In this document: piece by piece, positions 1 to 8,686 of the stretch | How positions within the stretch are numbered: position 1 is the first letter of the stretch | Layout: each line of letters starts with the position of its first letter | The notes under the pieces: model-generated | The model's database searches: none | What the model was told of the DNA's origin: nothing | Seen by the model: the letters and a program-made list of their open reading frames with translations, nothing else | Program-made: the position numbers and the translations under genes | Source of the DNA: Subtercola sp. | Lineage (GTDB): Bacteria > Actinomycetota > Actinomycetes > Actinomycetales > Microbacteriaceae | Assembly: GCA_025463765.1 (NCBI GenBank) | Contig: JAODBC010000022.1 | Span: forward strand, 28,983-92,982 | Direction of reading: 5' to 3' | DNA: 64,000 nt

Positions 1-76
1 GCCGTTGACGTCGAAGGCGATCGCACGAACATCCACTGCTCACCCCTTTCTCGAGCGGCTCGAGAGCACCATCAAT

Positions 77-1087
77 CTAACGCGCGTGCAGCAGCCGTTT
101 GGCCTGTGCGAACAGCCTGCCGCGGTAGCCGTCGGCGATGTAGTCATTGCGCGCGACGCGCAACAAGTTGAGACCCATGTAGAAGGGCAGCCGAGACGTG
201 ATCGACTCGAACGTCGAACACTGATCGGGAAAGTGGCGGGCATACTCCCAGAGGAAGTGGCCGATGAAGGGTTCGGCGCGGCGATGGTCTCCGGTGGCCG
301 ACATGAACGCGTGCTGCAGCTCGCCCGTCACCCGGCCGACGTCGAACATGCGGTCGCCCCGCGTCATGCGCTCGAGGTCGATTGCCGCGACGTCGAGGCC
401 GTTGCCGAACAAGAAGTTGGCGGGCGTAGCGTCTCCGTGCAGCCAGACTTGGCGATCGCACCACATGCGCGGGCGTTCGAGCCAGAGGTCACGCAGCCAG
501 AGCAACTCGTCTGCATCCCAATTGCCGATGCGGTTCTGGCGGCGCATACCCTCGATGAGGCTCTCGAAGTAGCGGCCGTCGATGCTGAAGTCGACGGTGC
601 TTCCGTTCGCCGTGCGGTTGTGCAGAGTGGCCAGAAAGAAGGCGAGCGCCTTCAGCCGCCAGTACAGATGCGCGTCGTCGCCGTTCTGTGTGCAGCGCCG
701 GATGGCCTGGCTGAACTGTTCGCCGTCGTAATACTCCACGGCGAGCACTCCGTTGGTGTCGCGATCGACTCCGAGCGGCCGGATGACGTGATGAGGCGAC
801 CCCACGAGGTTGTATTCGCGCAGCCGGTGCAGGCTGTCGTACTCCCGCGAGGCGGTGCGAGCGGCCCTGTCACGATCCCAGCCGTATTTTGTGCCGTAGA
901 ACTTGCAGATGACGCGCGTGCCGGTGAATTTCTCCTCGTAGCCGTAGACCTCGTTGCTGCCGGTGAGCCGGAAGGCGCGAAAGGCGGGGTGATCGACCCG
1001 AACGCCCAGCTGGTCGTGCATGATGGCGTCGAGAAAGCCGTGCAGGCGGTCGTCGCCGCTCACGAACCCCACATACGTACCGATCAT
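77..1087 (-). CDS. APH-fold phosphotransferase (kinase-like), substrate unknown
   Basis: A 336-residue protein of the aminoglycoside/choline-kinase fold. The catalytic loop HGDATPANF is at residues 217-225, with the presumed catalytic Asp219 and metal-binding Asn224. A second metal-binding Asp238 lies in IDLER, and Lys62 is a candidate nucleotide-binding lysine. There is no signal peptide or membrane segment, so it should be cytosolic. The ATG start is preceded by GGGAG six bases upstream. Family members phosphorylate small molecules or sugars; nothing nearby points to the substrate. An aminoglycoside-resistance role is not supported. It stands alone, and the 76 bases beyond its stop hold only a short CTCGAG inverted repeat (50-64). 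Confidence 0.75.
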   Translation of the reverse strand: MIGTYVGFVSGDDRLHGFLDAIMHDQLGVRVDHPAFRAFRLTGSNEVYGYEEKFTGTRVICKFYGTKYGWDRDRAARTASREYDSLHRLREYNLVGSPHHVIRPLGVDRDTNGVLAVEYYDGEQFSQAIRRCTQNGDDAHLYWRLKALAFFLATLHNRTANGSTVDFSIDGRYFESLIEGMRRQNRIGNWDADELLWLRDLWLERPRMWCDRQVWLHGDATPANFLFGNGLDVAAIDLERMTRGDRMFDVGRVTGELQHAFMSATGDHRRAEPFIGHFLWEYARHFPDQCSTFESITSRLPFYMGLNLLRVARNDYIADGYRGRLFAQAKRLLHAR

Positions 1088-1186
1088 GTACTACTCCCAC
1101 GGCCCGGCTCGGCCGATGCGTCAGCAGAATGTTCACTCAGTATTCACATGGTAGGTGTCGAGGGTTTCCGCAGCGTTTCCGAGAGG

Positions 1187-2563
1187 TCACGCCTGTGCGC
1201 CGGGTGATGGATGCCCGGGCTGGGGCTGAGCGCCCGGCTGGGCATCCGGCTGAGTGTCTGGCCGGGCATCCGGGTGGGCAACCGCCTGGGTGTGGGCCTG
1301 GGTGTGGGCCCCAGTCTGGGCGTCGCGCCGGCGCAGCAGCGGATAGAGGATCAGCCCGAGCACGATGGTGGGCGCGCCGCCGGCGATGAGCCCCCAGCGG
1401 CTGCCGAGCTCCTGGGCGATGAAGCCCACCAGCGGGCCGCCGACGACCGTGCTGCCACCCCAGGCGAGCGCCCACAGGGCCATCACGCGGCCGCGCATCT
1501 CGGGCCGCGCCGCCAGCTGCAGGGTCGTCTTGGCCGTGGAGTTGAACGTGATGCTGCCGTAGCCGACGAATGCGAGGGCGACGAGCGCGAGGGGCAGCGT
1601 GGGGGCGAGCCCGGTGCCGAGAATGGCCGCGCCCCAGCCGATGGCGGTGATGGCGAGCGACCGCGAATGGCGCGGCGTCGTTCGCGCAGCAGCGACCAGG
1701 CCGCCGACGATCGCCCCGCCGGCCATCACGGCCGCCATCACGCCGTAGGTGGCCGCGTTGCCGCCGAATGCACCCGTGGCCAGCAGCGGCAGCGTGATGG
1801 GGAATTCATACGCCAGGATGCCCGTGACGGTCAGCATCAGCAGCGGAAAGAGCAGCTCGGGCGTGTGCGCGGCGTAGCGCAGCCCCTCGCGCACCTGGCC
1901 GCGGGCGCGGGGCGCACGTGCCGGCACGAGCAACTCGTCTGTGCGCATGCGTGCGAGGCTCACGATGACGGCGACGAACGAAGCCGCGTTGATCACGAAA
2001 CACAAGGGAATGCCGACGAGCGCGACGACGGCTCCGCCGATGACCGAGCCGAGCACCCGTGCCACGTTGAGCGAGACGGAATTGAGCACCACGGCATTCG
2101 CCAGCGTCTCGCGCGGCACGAGGTCGGCGATGAGGCTCTGCCTGGCCGGGTTGTCGAACACCGTCAGGCAGCCCAGCGCCAGTGAGAGCACGATCAGCAG
2201 GGGGAACGTCATGAGGTTCAGCGCCGCCAGCGCGGCGAACGCCAGTGCGCCTGCCGCCGAGGCGGACTGCGTGAGGTAGAGCAGCTTTCGCTTGTCGTAA
2301 CGATCAGCGATGACCCCGCCGAGCGGCCCGAGCAGCACGAACGGCAGCAGGCGCACTCCCGCAACGATGCCGAGCGCTGTTCCGCTGCCGGTGAGCTCGA
2401 GCGCCAAGAACGACAGCGCAAGCGTCTGCATGAAGGTTCCGGCGACCGAGACCGACTGGCCGAAGAAGTACAGCCGGTAGTTGCGCACATGCAGCGACGA
2501 GGTCGCGGCGGCGACGCGGGTTCGAAGGGGTGGATGCCCGCCCAGGGTGCTGGGAACGGTCAT
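1187..2563 (-). CDS. MFS transporter (EntS/MFS_3-like), MarR-controlled
   Basis: A 458-residue polytopic protein with the hydrophobicity of a 12-helix major facilitator. The N-terminal half carries the GGVIADRYDKRKLL loop, a good match to the conserved MFS loop 2-3 motif, followed by a charged central loop and a second six-helix half ending near residue 415. The last 40 or so residues are a hydrophilic His/Gln/Pro/Ala-rich tail of short repeats, not part of the fold. The start codon overlaps the stop of the upstream MarR gene by four bases (ATGA), so the two are translationally coupled. Family and context suggest drug or metabolite efflux under MarR control; the substrate is unknown. Confidence 0.85.
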   Translation of the reverse strand: MTVPSTLGGHPPLRTRVAAATSSLHVRNYRLYFFGQSVSVAGTFMQTLALSFLALELTGSGTALGIVAGVRLLPFVLLGPLGGVIADRYDKRKLLYLTQSASAAGALAFAALAALNLMTFPLLIVLSLALGCLTVFDNPARQSLIADLVPRETLANAVVLNSVSLNVARVLGSVIGGAVVALVGIPLCFVINAASFVAVIVSLARMRTDELLVPARAPRARGQVREGLRYAAHTPELLFPLLMLTVTGILAYEFPITLPLLATGAFGGNAATYGVMAAVMAGGAIVGGLVAAARTTPRHSRSLAITAIGWGAAILGTGLAPTLPLALVALAFVGYGSITFNSTAKTTLQLAARPEMRGRVMALWALAWGGSTVVGGPLVGFIAQELGSRWGLIAGGAPTIVLGLILYPLLRRRDAQTGAHTQAHTQAVAHPDARPDTQPDAQPGAQPQPGHPSPGAQA

Positions 2564-3075
2564 CTGCCGGCACGGTCGCCGGCTGGCTGGCTGACCTGGC
2601 GAATGGCCCGTTCGCCGACCTCGGGCCGCTCGCCGGCCTCGGGCCGTTCGCCGACTGCGGCCAGGCGCGCGATCAGATCGCCGGCAGCGAGCAGCAGTTG
2701 CTGCTCGTCGTCGGTGAGTTCACGGTCGATGGTGGTGCGCAGCCACCGGTCGCGCTCGAAGCGGCTGTCGGCGACGAGGTGCGCGCCCGCCTCGGTGAGT
2801 GAGATGTTGATGCGGCGCGAGTCGATGGTGTCTCGACTGCGTGCGATGAGACCTGCCGCTTCGAGTTCGCGCAGGGCGGCCGCCACGTTCGAGCTGGTCA
2901 TCTGCAGTTCGCCGGCGATGAGTGCGGGCTGACATTCGTCGCCGAGCCGGGCGACGGCGCCGACCACGCGCAGAGACGACCGGGAGACGTCGGCCGCGGG
3001 CATCCACTCGCGGCGCTGCCGCCGGTGCAGGGCGTTCAGCTGGGTCTGCAGGGTGCGCACCTGGGTTTCGTTCAT
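2560..3075 (-). CDS. MarR-family transcriptional regulator
   Basis: A 171-residue protein with the MarR winged-helix layout. A long N-terminal helix is followed by the recognition segment (MTSSNVAAALRELEAAGLI, about residues 79-97), then the wing RSRDTIDSRRINISLTEAG and a C-terminal dimerisation helix. The last 25 residues are a Glu/Pro/Arg-rich repeat tail. It is the first gene of a two-gene unit with the MFS transporter, overlapping it by four bases. A near-perfect 26-bp palindrome covers its promoter, so autorepression is likely. No ribosome-binding site precedes the ATG; a TAGAAT -10 box lies six bases upstream, which fits a leaderless mRNA. Confidence 0.85.
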   Translation of the reverse strand: MNETQVRTLQTQLNALHRRQRREWMPAADVSRSSLRVVGAVARLGDECQPALIAGELQMTSSNVAAALRELEAAGLIARSRDTIDSRRINISLTEAGAHLVADSRFERDRWLRTTIDRELTDDEQQLLLAAGDLIARLAAVGERPEAGERPEVGERAIRQVSQPAGDRAGR

Positions 3076-3110
3076 ATACCTATTCTACATAGCTATGTGA
3101 AATAGTAAAA
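3076..3110 (-). promoter_or_regulatory. Leaderless promoter and palindromic MarR operator
   Basis: Reading the minus strand, TTTACT (-35) and TAGAAT (-10, 3087-3082) are separated by 16 bases, and the ATG follows six bases after the -10. A 26-bp palindrome at 3080-3105 (CTATT-ACATAGCTATGT-AATAG with two mismatched positions per arm) spans the -10 and the spacer. A bound MarR dimer would occlude RNA polymerase. The symmetry is read directly; the binding protein is inferred. Confidence 0.65.
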
Positions 3111-3172
3111 CCCAAGGGTAGCGACACGGAGTGCGTGCCGACGGCGTCTACTGAGGCGGGCGCTCGCGTGGA

Positions 3173-3706
3173 TCAGTCGATCTGCGCCGTCGCCACGATG
3201 ACCGCGCGGCCGAGTTCGTGACCGAACATCGAGAAGCCCAAGAAGGCGGGGCTGGCGTCGGCGCCCACACCGAGGTCGGCCACGTCGAGGGCGTGCACGA
3301 CAACGAAATAACGGTGCGCGCCGTGGCCGGCCGGGGGAGCGCCGCCGATGTACCGGGCTGCTCCGCCGTCGTTGCGCAGTTGAACGGCCGACGCCGGCAA
3401 CCCTGAACCGGTGTCGTCGCCGGCGCCCTCGGGCAGCTCGGTGACGTCGGCGGGGAGGCCGGCGACAGCCCAGTGCCAGAAACCCGACCCGGTCGGAGCA
3501 TCGGGGTCGTACATCGTCACGGCGTAGCTGAGCGTGCCTTCGGGGGCGCCAGACCAGCTCAGCTGCGGAGAAGAGTCTTGGCCGCCGGGAACGCCGAAAA
3601 CACCCGACATCTGAGCCGGCGGAAGGGCCTCGCCGTCGCGGATCGACGAACTGGTGACGGTGAATGAGGCGACCTCGGGCAGCCGCGCAAAAGGATCGTT
3701 AGTCAT
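3173..3706 (-). CDS. YbhB/YbcL-type PEBP (Raf kinase inhibitor-like) protein
   Basis: A 177-residue protein of the phosphatidylethanolamine-binding family. It shows the two family signatures: the [14 protein letters not shown] segment (about residues 67-80), which forms the anion-binding pocket, and the later [22 protein letters not shown] segment, here [16 protein letters not shown]. Length is normal for bacterial YbhB/YbcL members and there is no signal peptide. Bacterial family members have no firmly assigned biochemical role. The gene stands alone next to a decayed region. Confidence 0.88.
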   Translation of the reverse strand: MTNDPFARLPEVASFTVTSSSIRDGEALPPAQMSGVFGVPGGQDSSPQLSWSGAPEGTLSYAVTMYDPDAPTGSGFWHWAVAGLPADVTELPEGAGDDTGSGLPASAVQLRNDGGAARYIGGAPPAGHGAHRYFVVVHALDVADLGVGADASPAFLGFSMFGHELGRAVIVATAQID

Positions 3707-3790
3707 GACTCCAGTATCGTCTGCGGGCCGCTCGTATGTGAGCTCTTGCGGTGTGGGCGTCAGCGTGTAAGCCCGTTACGGTGTGGGCCT

Positions 3791-3982
3791 CTACTGCGTG
3801 AGGCAAGAAGTGGATGCGACCACTCCGATGCGAGCGGCATCGACCCGGGCATCCTGAGCCAGCCAGGCGAGAGCGGCGCGGGCGTCGTCGAGCTGGCTGC
3901 CGACGGTGAACTCGGTCTGTGGCCGGGTGCTCTCGCCGCAGCCGGCGAAGTCGATGCGCAGGGAGGTGACTCCGCGCGAGGG
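3791..3982 (-). pseudogene. Remnant of an alpha/beta hydrolase
   Basis: A 63-codon open stretch between a TGA at 3985-3983 and a TAG at 3793-3791 on the minus strand. It reads SLRIDFAGCGEST, then QLDDARAALAWLAQDARVD and ARIGVVASTS. This matches the segment of dipeptidyl-peptidase-like alpha/beta hydrolases that runs from strand 4 to the nucleophile elbow. The elbow itself (expected G-x-S-x-G) is degenerate and is followed at once by a stop. No start codon or other hydrolase parts were found nearby, so this looks like a decayed fragment. A chance resemblance cannot be excluded. Confidence 0.45.
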
Positions 3983-4130
3983 TCACGCGGTGCAGGCCCC
4001 TGCGTGAGGGGCACTCGCCAAGGGGGCACTCGCACTGGGGCAAGCCGTCGGCCGGGTGCGGCCAATACCCTGGATGCGACTCGAGGTGTACGCCTTGATG
4101 ACCTCACCCCCGACGAAGGTATTCGCTGCC

Positions 4131-4283
4131 ATGAGCCCAGACGATCCCGAACTCGAATCGACCACATCGGCCGACGGCCCCGGCGAATCCGCCACGAAGA
4201 AGCGTGGCATCACGCGCCACGATGTCACGACGGCCTCGGCGTGGGCGGTACCGGTTGTGGCGCTCGCAATCGCGTCGAACTGA
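4131..4283 (+). pseudogene. Small Tat-signal-like ORF, probably truncated
   Basis: A 50-residue ORF. Its second half, ITRHDVTTASAWAVPVVALA, resembles the N-terminal signal region of many actinobacterial secreted proteins that begin with RRDV followed by AWAVPV. Here the twin arginine is replaced by KRGITRH and a TGA follows right after the hydrophobic stretch. The frame stays open beyond the TGA for another 54 codons to 4445, so a nonsense mutation in a longer secreted protein is one reading and a real micro-protein is another. GAAGG about 11 bases upstream is a modest ribosome-binding site. The rest of the 3707-4456 interval shows no convincing gene apart from the hydrolase fragment. Confidence 0.35.
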
Positions 4284-4456
4284 ACCTGCGGCACGGCCCC
4301 CTCGCTGCTCGCTGTGACGGCGGCCGGAACCGACAGTTCGTGCCAGACCACCCTGCCGACGGCCGACGTGGCGACCACGAAACTGCTCCAGGGCGAGTCT
4401 GGGCGCCCGGGCGCAAGCCCTAGGTTCGTGACGCACGGCTGGTAACTTGGGGGGCT

Positions 4457-5122
4457 ATGGCGAAAGTTGCACCCTGGCGCTTCGACCCGAATCGCCGACG
4501 AGTCGGTCGTGTCGTTGCGATCGCGGCGGCCGCCGCCGCGTTCGCGCTGCTCGCCGTCACGTCGCTCGCGCCACCGCCGCTTCCGGTCAGCCAGACGTAT
4601 GCCTTCGCCAGCAGCCAGGGCACCGTGCAGGTCATCGCGGTGCCAGGCTCGGCTTCGGGCGTGATCGTGACTCGCGACGACTATTCGTCGAAACCGGGGC
4701 TGCAGACCTACGAATCGGGTTCGACGAATCGCGATTGGGCGACCCTGGTGATGTTTCTCGCGGGTTTTCCGATGACCGACTCGAACGTGACGGTCATGAT
4801 GCGCTGGATGCGGCAGGAGAACGGGCCGAACGACTGGTGGAATCGTAACAATCCGCTCAACAACGGCTGGGGATCCGGCGGCGGAAGCGGGTTCGGCAGC
4901 TACGACAACCTGGTCACCGCAGCGGTGAACTGTGCCGAGGCGCTGCACAGCGTGGGCGGCTACTCGGCCATCGTGGCGGGCTTCCAGTCCAGCGCCCCCA
5001 CAGCGCAGATCGAGTCGGCCATCTGGGCATCGCCCTGGGCGGCCAGTCACTACGCCAACGGATCGCACTGGTCGTACGCACCCGTGCCCGTTTACGCCTC
5101 GCCGCCCGGCACCTGGGGCTGA
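4457..5122 (+). CDS. Membrane-anchored or secreted lysozyme-like domain protein
   Basis: A 221-residue protein. An Arg-rich N-terminus and a hydrophobic stretch at about residues 18-38 act as signal or anchor, followed by an extracellular region. From about residue 95 it contains MMRWMRQENGPNDWWNRNNPLNN and later NCAEALHSVGGYSAIVAGF with AIWASPWAASHY. This arrangement (an E in a W-x-x-x-E-like helix, NPLN, then a G-Y-x-x-I-V segment) resembles the phage and actinobacterial lysozyme-like fold of secreted glycosidases. Glu105 is the best catalytic candidate. A role in cell-wall remodelling is inferred. Start: ATG with G-rich sequence just upstream; TAACTT eight bases upstream could be a -10 box. 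Confidence 0.6.
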   Translation: MAKVAPWRFDPNRRRVGRVVAIAAAAAAFALLAVTSLAPPPLPVSQTYAFASSQGTVQVIAVPGSASGVIVTRDDYSSKPGLQTYESGSTNRDWATLVMFLAGFPMTDSNVTVMMRWMRQENGPNDWWNRNNPLNNGWGSGGGSGFGSYDNLVTAAVNCAEALHSVGGYSAIVAGFQSSAPTAQIESAIWASPWAASHYANGSHWSYAPVPVYASPPGTWG

Positions 5123-5344
5123 CGACGCTCGGCGCGCGGTAGTCGCCTGCGTGCGTGGCAGTTCGAACCACCGCGCATGTGCCCAACTACGGCGGATCGT
5201 CGCGAGACCGCGGGGGCGGGGCATCCATTCGGCGCGTGGCCGTGGTGGGATTGCTACAAATGCTCACCTCGATGTTTGGCCGGTCGGCGGGGCTCGGCGC
5301 TCGGTGCCGAATGTTTCAGTTGAGGGAGTACACAAAGGAGAACC

Positions 5345-6586
5345 GTGAAGCCTCTACTCAACCGAACCGTCGCTGTGACCGGAATCGGAGTCGTCACACC
5401 CGCCGGCGTCGGCGTCGACGCGTTCTGGCAGAGCCTGTTCGAGCCGGGCAGTGACGAGGCCGTGCGCCGCGTCGACGAAGAGGCTCTGAACGTGCGCCGG
5501 GTGATGACACACAAGGCTGCCAAGAACTCCGACGTCAACGTGCACTTCGCGGTGGTCGCGGCCGACGAGGCGCTGCGCGATGCGGGGCTGCTGGCAGGTG
5601 CCCGGGGTGAAGGCCCCGCCGAATCCGACGAGCAGACGCTGGTCGACACCGTCGACCTCGACCGCGCGGCGGTGTCGATGGGAACGGGTATCGGCGGTAT
5701 CCAGACCTTCGCGGCGCAGGCCGACGTTCTGCGCGACCGCGGGGAGCGGCTCGTGTCGCCGCACACCGTGCCGATGGTGATGCCGAACGCCGCGGCGGGG
5801 GCATTGAGCATCCGCTTCGGTATGCGGGGCACCGCGACCACGGTCACGACAGCCTGCGCTGCCGGCACCGACGCCATCGCCAATGGCGCCCGGCTCGTGG
5901 CGCAAGGCTTGGCCGATGTGGTGCTTGCCGGGGGTACCGACTCGAGCCTCACGCCCGTGTGCATCGCGGGGTTCGGCAACATGCGTGCGCTGTCGAAGTC
6001 GGGCATCTCCCGCCCCTTCGACCGCGACCGTGACGGGCTCGCCGCCTCAGAAGGCAGCGGGATGCTCGTGCTCGAGCCACTCGACCAGGCCCTGGCCCGG
6101 GGCGCACACGTGTACATGACGATCGAGGGGGCGGCGTCCACAGCCGACGCCTACCACGTCACTGCGCCGGCGCCCGAGGGCCGTGGGGCCGAGCGCACCA
6201 TGCGGCTCGCACTCGACGACGCGGGGCTGAAGCCCGAAGACATCACGCACATCAACGCCCACGGAACCTCGACGGGGCTGAACGATGCAGCCGAGAGTCA
6301 GGCCGTTTCGCGCCTGTTCGGGTCGTCGCGGCCGGTGATCACCAGCATCAAGGGCGTGACCGGGCACTCGTTCGGTGCCGCCGGCGCCATCGAGGCCGTG
6401 GCTGTTGCCCTGACCATCGCGAACTCCACGGTTCCGCCGACGGCGGGGCTGGTCAACCAAGACGAGGCGATTGACCTCGACATTCCGACCGAGGCGCGCC
6501 CCTGGCAACCCGGGCCGGTGCTGTCGAACAGCTTCGGTTTCGGTGGGCACAACGGCAGTCTGGTGTTCGTGCCCGCCTCGTCTTGA
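5345..6586 (+). CDS. fabF: Beta-ketoacyl-ACP synthase II (FabF-like)
   Basis: A 413-residue thiolase-fold condensing enzyme with the full Cys-His-His set of KAS II: Cys171 in TTACAAGTDA, His306 in NAHGTSTGLND, and His341 in KGVTGHSFGAAGA, plus Lys336. It catalyses Claisen condensation of malonyl-ACP with an acyl-ACP in fatty-acid elongation. The GTG start is supported by AAAGGAG five to eleven bases upstream and agrees with the family N-terminus (VAVTGIGVVTPAG). No fabD, acpP or fabH is adjacent, which is unusual because actinobacteria often cluster these. It may be a second copy or serve a specialised lipid. It converges on the Gfo/Idh/MocA gene. Confidence 0.9.
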   Translation: MKPLLNRTVAVTGIGVVTPAGVGVDAFWQSLFEPGSDEAVRRVDEEALNVRRVMTHKAAKNSDVNVHFAVVAADEALRDAGLLAGARGEGPAESDEQTLVDTVDLDRAAVSMGTGIGGIQTFAAQADVLRDRGERLVSPHTVPMVMPNAAAGALSIRFGMRGTATTVTTACAAGTDAIANGARLVAQGLADVVLAGGTDSSLTPVCIAGFGNMRALSKSGISRPFDRDRDGLAASEGSGMLVLEPLDQALARGAHVYMTIEGAASTADAYHVTAPAPEGRGAERTMRLALDDAGLKPEDITHINAHGTSTGLNDAAESQAVSRLFGSSRPVITSIKGVTGHSFGAAGAIEAVAVALTIANSTVPPTAGLVNQDEAIDLDIPTEARPWQPGPVLSNSFGFGGHNGSLVFVPASS

Positions 6587-6633
6587 CTTCGGGCGCCAGG
6601 TGCTCGCCTACGACACTCGGTCAGCCTGCTGCG

Positions 6634-7620
6634 TCAGCGGTCGAAACCCGCGGCGGCGTAGATGGAGTCGATGAGGTGCATGTTCGCAACGGGGTCGGCG
6701 CCCTCGGTGGGCAGCGAGTCGCCTGAGGCGAGAGCGTCGACGACGGCGGCGAGCTGGTGGTCGTAGGTGGTGAGGCCCGCGACGGTCGAGACGTAGTCCA
6801 GGCCGTCGAGAGTGAGCGTGATGCTGTGTCCGGCCGACGGAAACACCAGATTGTCGACGTGTAAGCGGCCGAGGCTGCCCTCGACGTCGAGTGACGAATT
6901 GAGGCCAACACCCTCGGCCATGCTCGAGGTGACCTGAGCAACGACGCCCGACGGGAAGAGCAGCCGGGCATCCATCGTCAGATCGGCGCCGAGCGGGTTC
7001 AGGGTCGCCTCGGCCGAGGTGACGGCCGGCTCTTCACCGAGCAGAGTGCGCACCCAGTGCACGGGGTAGCAGCCGAGATCCATCAGCGATCCGCCGCCGA
7101 CGGCGGGGTCGTGCCGAATCGAGCGCGGGTCGTACGGGTTCGAGCCCGAGAAGTCGGCGCGCACCGACACGAGGTCGCCGAGGGCTCCGGATGCCCTGAT
7201 GCGCCCGATCTCGGCGCTCAGCGGGTGGTACCGGTCGTGAAAGGCCTCGATGAGGCGCAGCCCGGTCGCGGCGGCGACCCCGGTCATCCGCTCGGCCTGC
7301 TGCTGGTTCATGGCGAACGGCTTCTCGCACAGCACGTGTTTTCCGGCTTCGAGCGCGGCGATCGACCACGGCATATGCTCCGACGGCGGCAGCGCGTTGT
7401 ACACGAGGTCGATGTCGGGGTCAGCGAGCAGCTCGGCGTAACCGCCGTACGAACGGGCGATGCCGTGCGTCTCGGCATACTCGGCGGCAGCGGATGCCCG
7501 GCGCGAGGCTACGGCCAGAATTACTGTGTCGGGCCGGCGACGGGCGGGGCGGATGATCGCGGCCGGTGCGATACCGGCTGCGCCGAGGATTCCGATGCGG
7601 AGCGGGGTGGATTCGGGCAT
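6634..7620 (-). CDS. Gfo/Idh/MocA-family NAD(P)-dependent oxidoreductase
   Basis: A 328-residue protein with an N-terminal Rossmann fold (IGILGAAGIAPAAI, about residues 8-21). The family's EKP motif is present in HVLCEKPFAMN (about residues 93-103); its Lys is the usual catalytic residue. A C-terminal alpha/beta dimerisation domain carries the GGGSLMDLGCYPVHW motif seen in sugar dehydrogenases of this family. Members oxidise or reduce sugars, inositols or dihydrodiols, and the substrate here cannot be named. Its normal length and single-gene setting give no pathway link. Confidence 0.9.
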   Translation of the reverse strand: MPESTPLRIGILGAAGIAPAAIIRPARRRPDTVILAVASRRASAAAEYAETHGIARSYGGYAELLADPDIDLVYNALPPSEHMPWSIAALEAGKHVLCEKPFAMNQQQAERMTGVAAATGLRLIEAFHDRYHPLSAEIGRIRASGALGDLVSVRADFSGSNPYDPRSIRHDPAVGGGSLMDLGCYPVHWVRTLLGEEPAVTSAEATLNPLGADLTMDARLLFPSGVVAQVTSSMAEGVGLNSSLDVEGSLGRLHVDNLVFPSAGHSITLTLDGLDYVSTVAGLTTYDHQLAAVVDALASGDSLPTEGADPVANMHLIDSIYAAAGFDR

Positions 7621-7859
7621 GGGTCCATCGTGCCAGATGCGTTGGGGCCCCGCGGCGCGGCGGCGTTCGGGGTGGCGTGGCGGGTGATTTCAGTGATGGT
7701 AGAGCAGCGTGCGTGCATCGCGTGACTCGAATCGGAGGGTGCCGCAGACGGGTGCCCTGCTCGAACCGCTTGTAGCGGCGGCGGCGCTCTCGCCCTCGAG
7801 CGGTTTGCCGTGAGGGGGGCTTCGGGCGGCTGAGCTCCGCCGAGGGTATGGTCGCCGGG

Positions 7860-8582
7860 CTATGCGGCGAGAAACGCGTCGAGGGCAGCGAAGGTCGACT
7901 CGGGCTGCTCGAGGTGGGGCAGGTGGCCTGCTTCGTCGATGATGGTGAGCCGGGCATCCGCTATCGCGTCGGCGAAGGCCGCACCGTAGGCCGGGGTCAC
8001 GATGCGATCGCTCTCGCCCCAGATGACGAGCGTAGGAACAGCGATCTGGGCGAGACGGCCGAGCAACGTCGGATCGATCATGCCGTTTGCCGTCAATGAG
8101 GCCATCGTCGCCATGTTGCCTCGCTGCGCGGCCTGCTGGGCGGCGGGCAGAGTGGTCGGGTCGACGTAATAGCGCTCGGAGTCGTGCCAGGCGTACTCGG
8201 CGACCCCGCGTGCGTCGAGGCCGAAGAAGTCGCGGATCGGCGCCCCGGGTGCCTCGATGCCGACGGCGTCGATGAGCACCAGTGCGCTGATGCGGTGGTC
8301 GGTGTCGCGGGCTGCCATGTCGGCGCCGATCCAGCCGCCGAGCGACGACCCGACGACGAGAACGTCGCGCAGATCGTGCTCGGCGAGATAGTCGAGGTAC
8401 AGCGTGGCGAGGTCGGCGACGGTCGAAATGGACTCGGCGCGCGCGGTGCCGTTCCAGCCCGGGTGCGTGGGGGCGGTCACGTCGAAGTTCATGCCCGTCA
8501 GATGATTCGCGAGCGAAGCGACGGTGAAAGGGCCGCCGCCACCGTGCAGAACCAGGGCCGGGCGTGAAGTGGAGGAGGTCAT
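7860..8582 (-). CDS. Alpha/beta-fold hydrolase
   Basis: About 240 residues. An HGGGG oxyanion segment comes near the N-terminus, the nucleophile elbow is VGSSLGGW (Ser in GSSLGG), the acid is in VIWGESDRIV, and the catalytic His is in DEAGHLPHLEQP. I chose ATG 8582 because AAAGGCAG precedes it at good distance; an in-frame start at 8642 would lie inside the divergent promoter region. It is transcribed away from a MarR gene, so it is probably the regulator's target. Substrate unknown; esterases, lactonases and C-C hydrolases share these features. Confidence 0.85.
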   Translation of the reverse strand: MTSSTSRPALVLHGGGGPFTVASLANHLTGMNFDVTAPTHPGWNGTARAESISTVADLATLYLDYLAEHDLRDVLVVGSSLGGWIGADMAARDTDHRISALVLIDAVGIEAPGAPIRDFFGLDARGVAEYAWHDSERYYVDPTTLPAAQQAAQRGNMATMASLTANGMIDPTLLGRLAQIAVPTLVIWGESDRIVTPAYGAAFADAIADARLTIIDEAGHLPHLEQPESTFAALDAFLAA

Positions 8583-8639
8583 GATGCTGCCTTTCGTCGA
8601 TGCCAGCGAGGTTGCGCGCGGCTGTGTTCCACCGTAAAT

Positions 8640-8680
8640 CAATACGCTTATATACGCAACCTTATATATTGTGTTAGCGT
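8640..8680. promoter_or_regulatory. AT-rich divergent operator/promoter region
   Basis: This AT-rich stretch between the hydrolase and the MarR gene holds direct repeats TACGC (8643-8647 and 8653-8657) and an outer inverted pair CAATA (8640-8644)/TATTG (8667-8671). For the MarR gene, TAGCGT (8675-8680) lies exactly six bases before the ATG, fitting a leaderless transcript. MarR binding here is inferred. Confidence 0.45.
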
Positions 8681-8686
8681 CGCTAT

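Noticed and set aside
77..1087. Aminoglycoside-resistance gene
   Set aside because: Only the general kinase fold is visible; there is no resistance context and no specific similarity to a known resistance enzyme.
3983..5224. A 413-codon open frame on the minus strand opposite the lysozyme-like gene
   Set aside because: It is antisense to a protein with a clear signal and lysozyme-like motifs; its sequence is Arg-rich and without domain features, as expected of a GC-rich shadow frame.
5345..6586. Part of a polyketide or fatty-acid gene cluster
   Set aside because: No acyl carrier protein, transacylase or reductase gene is adjacent.
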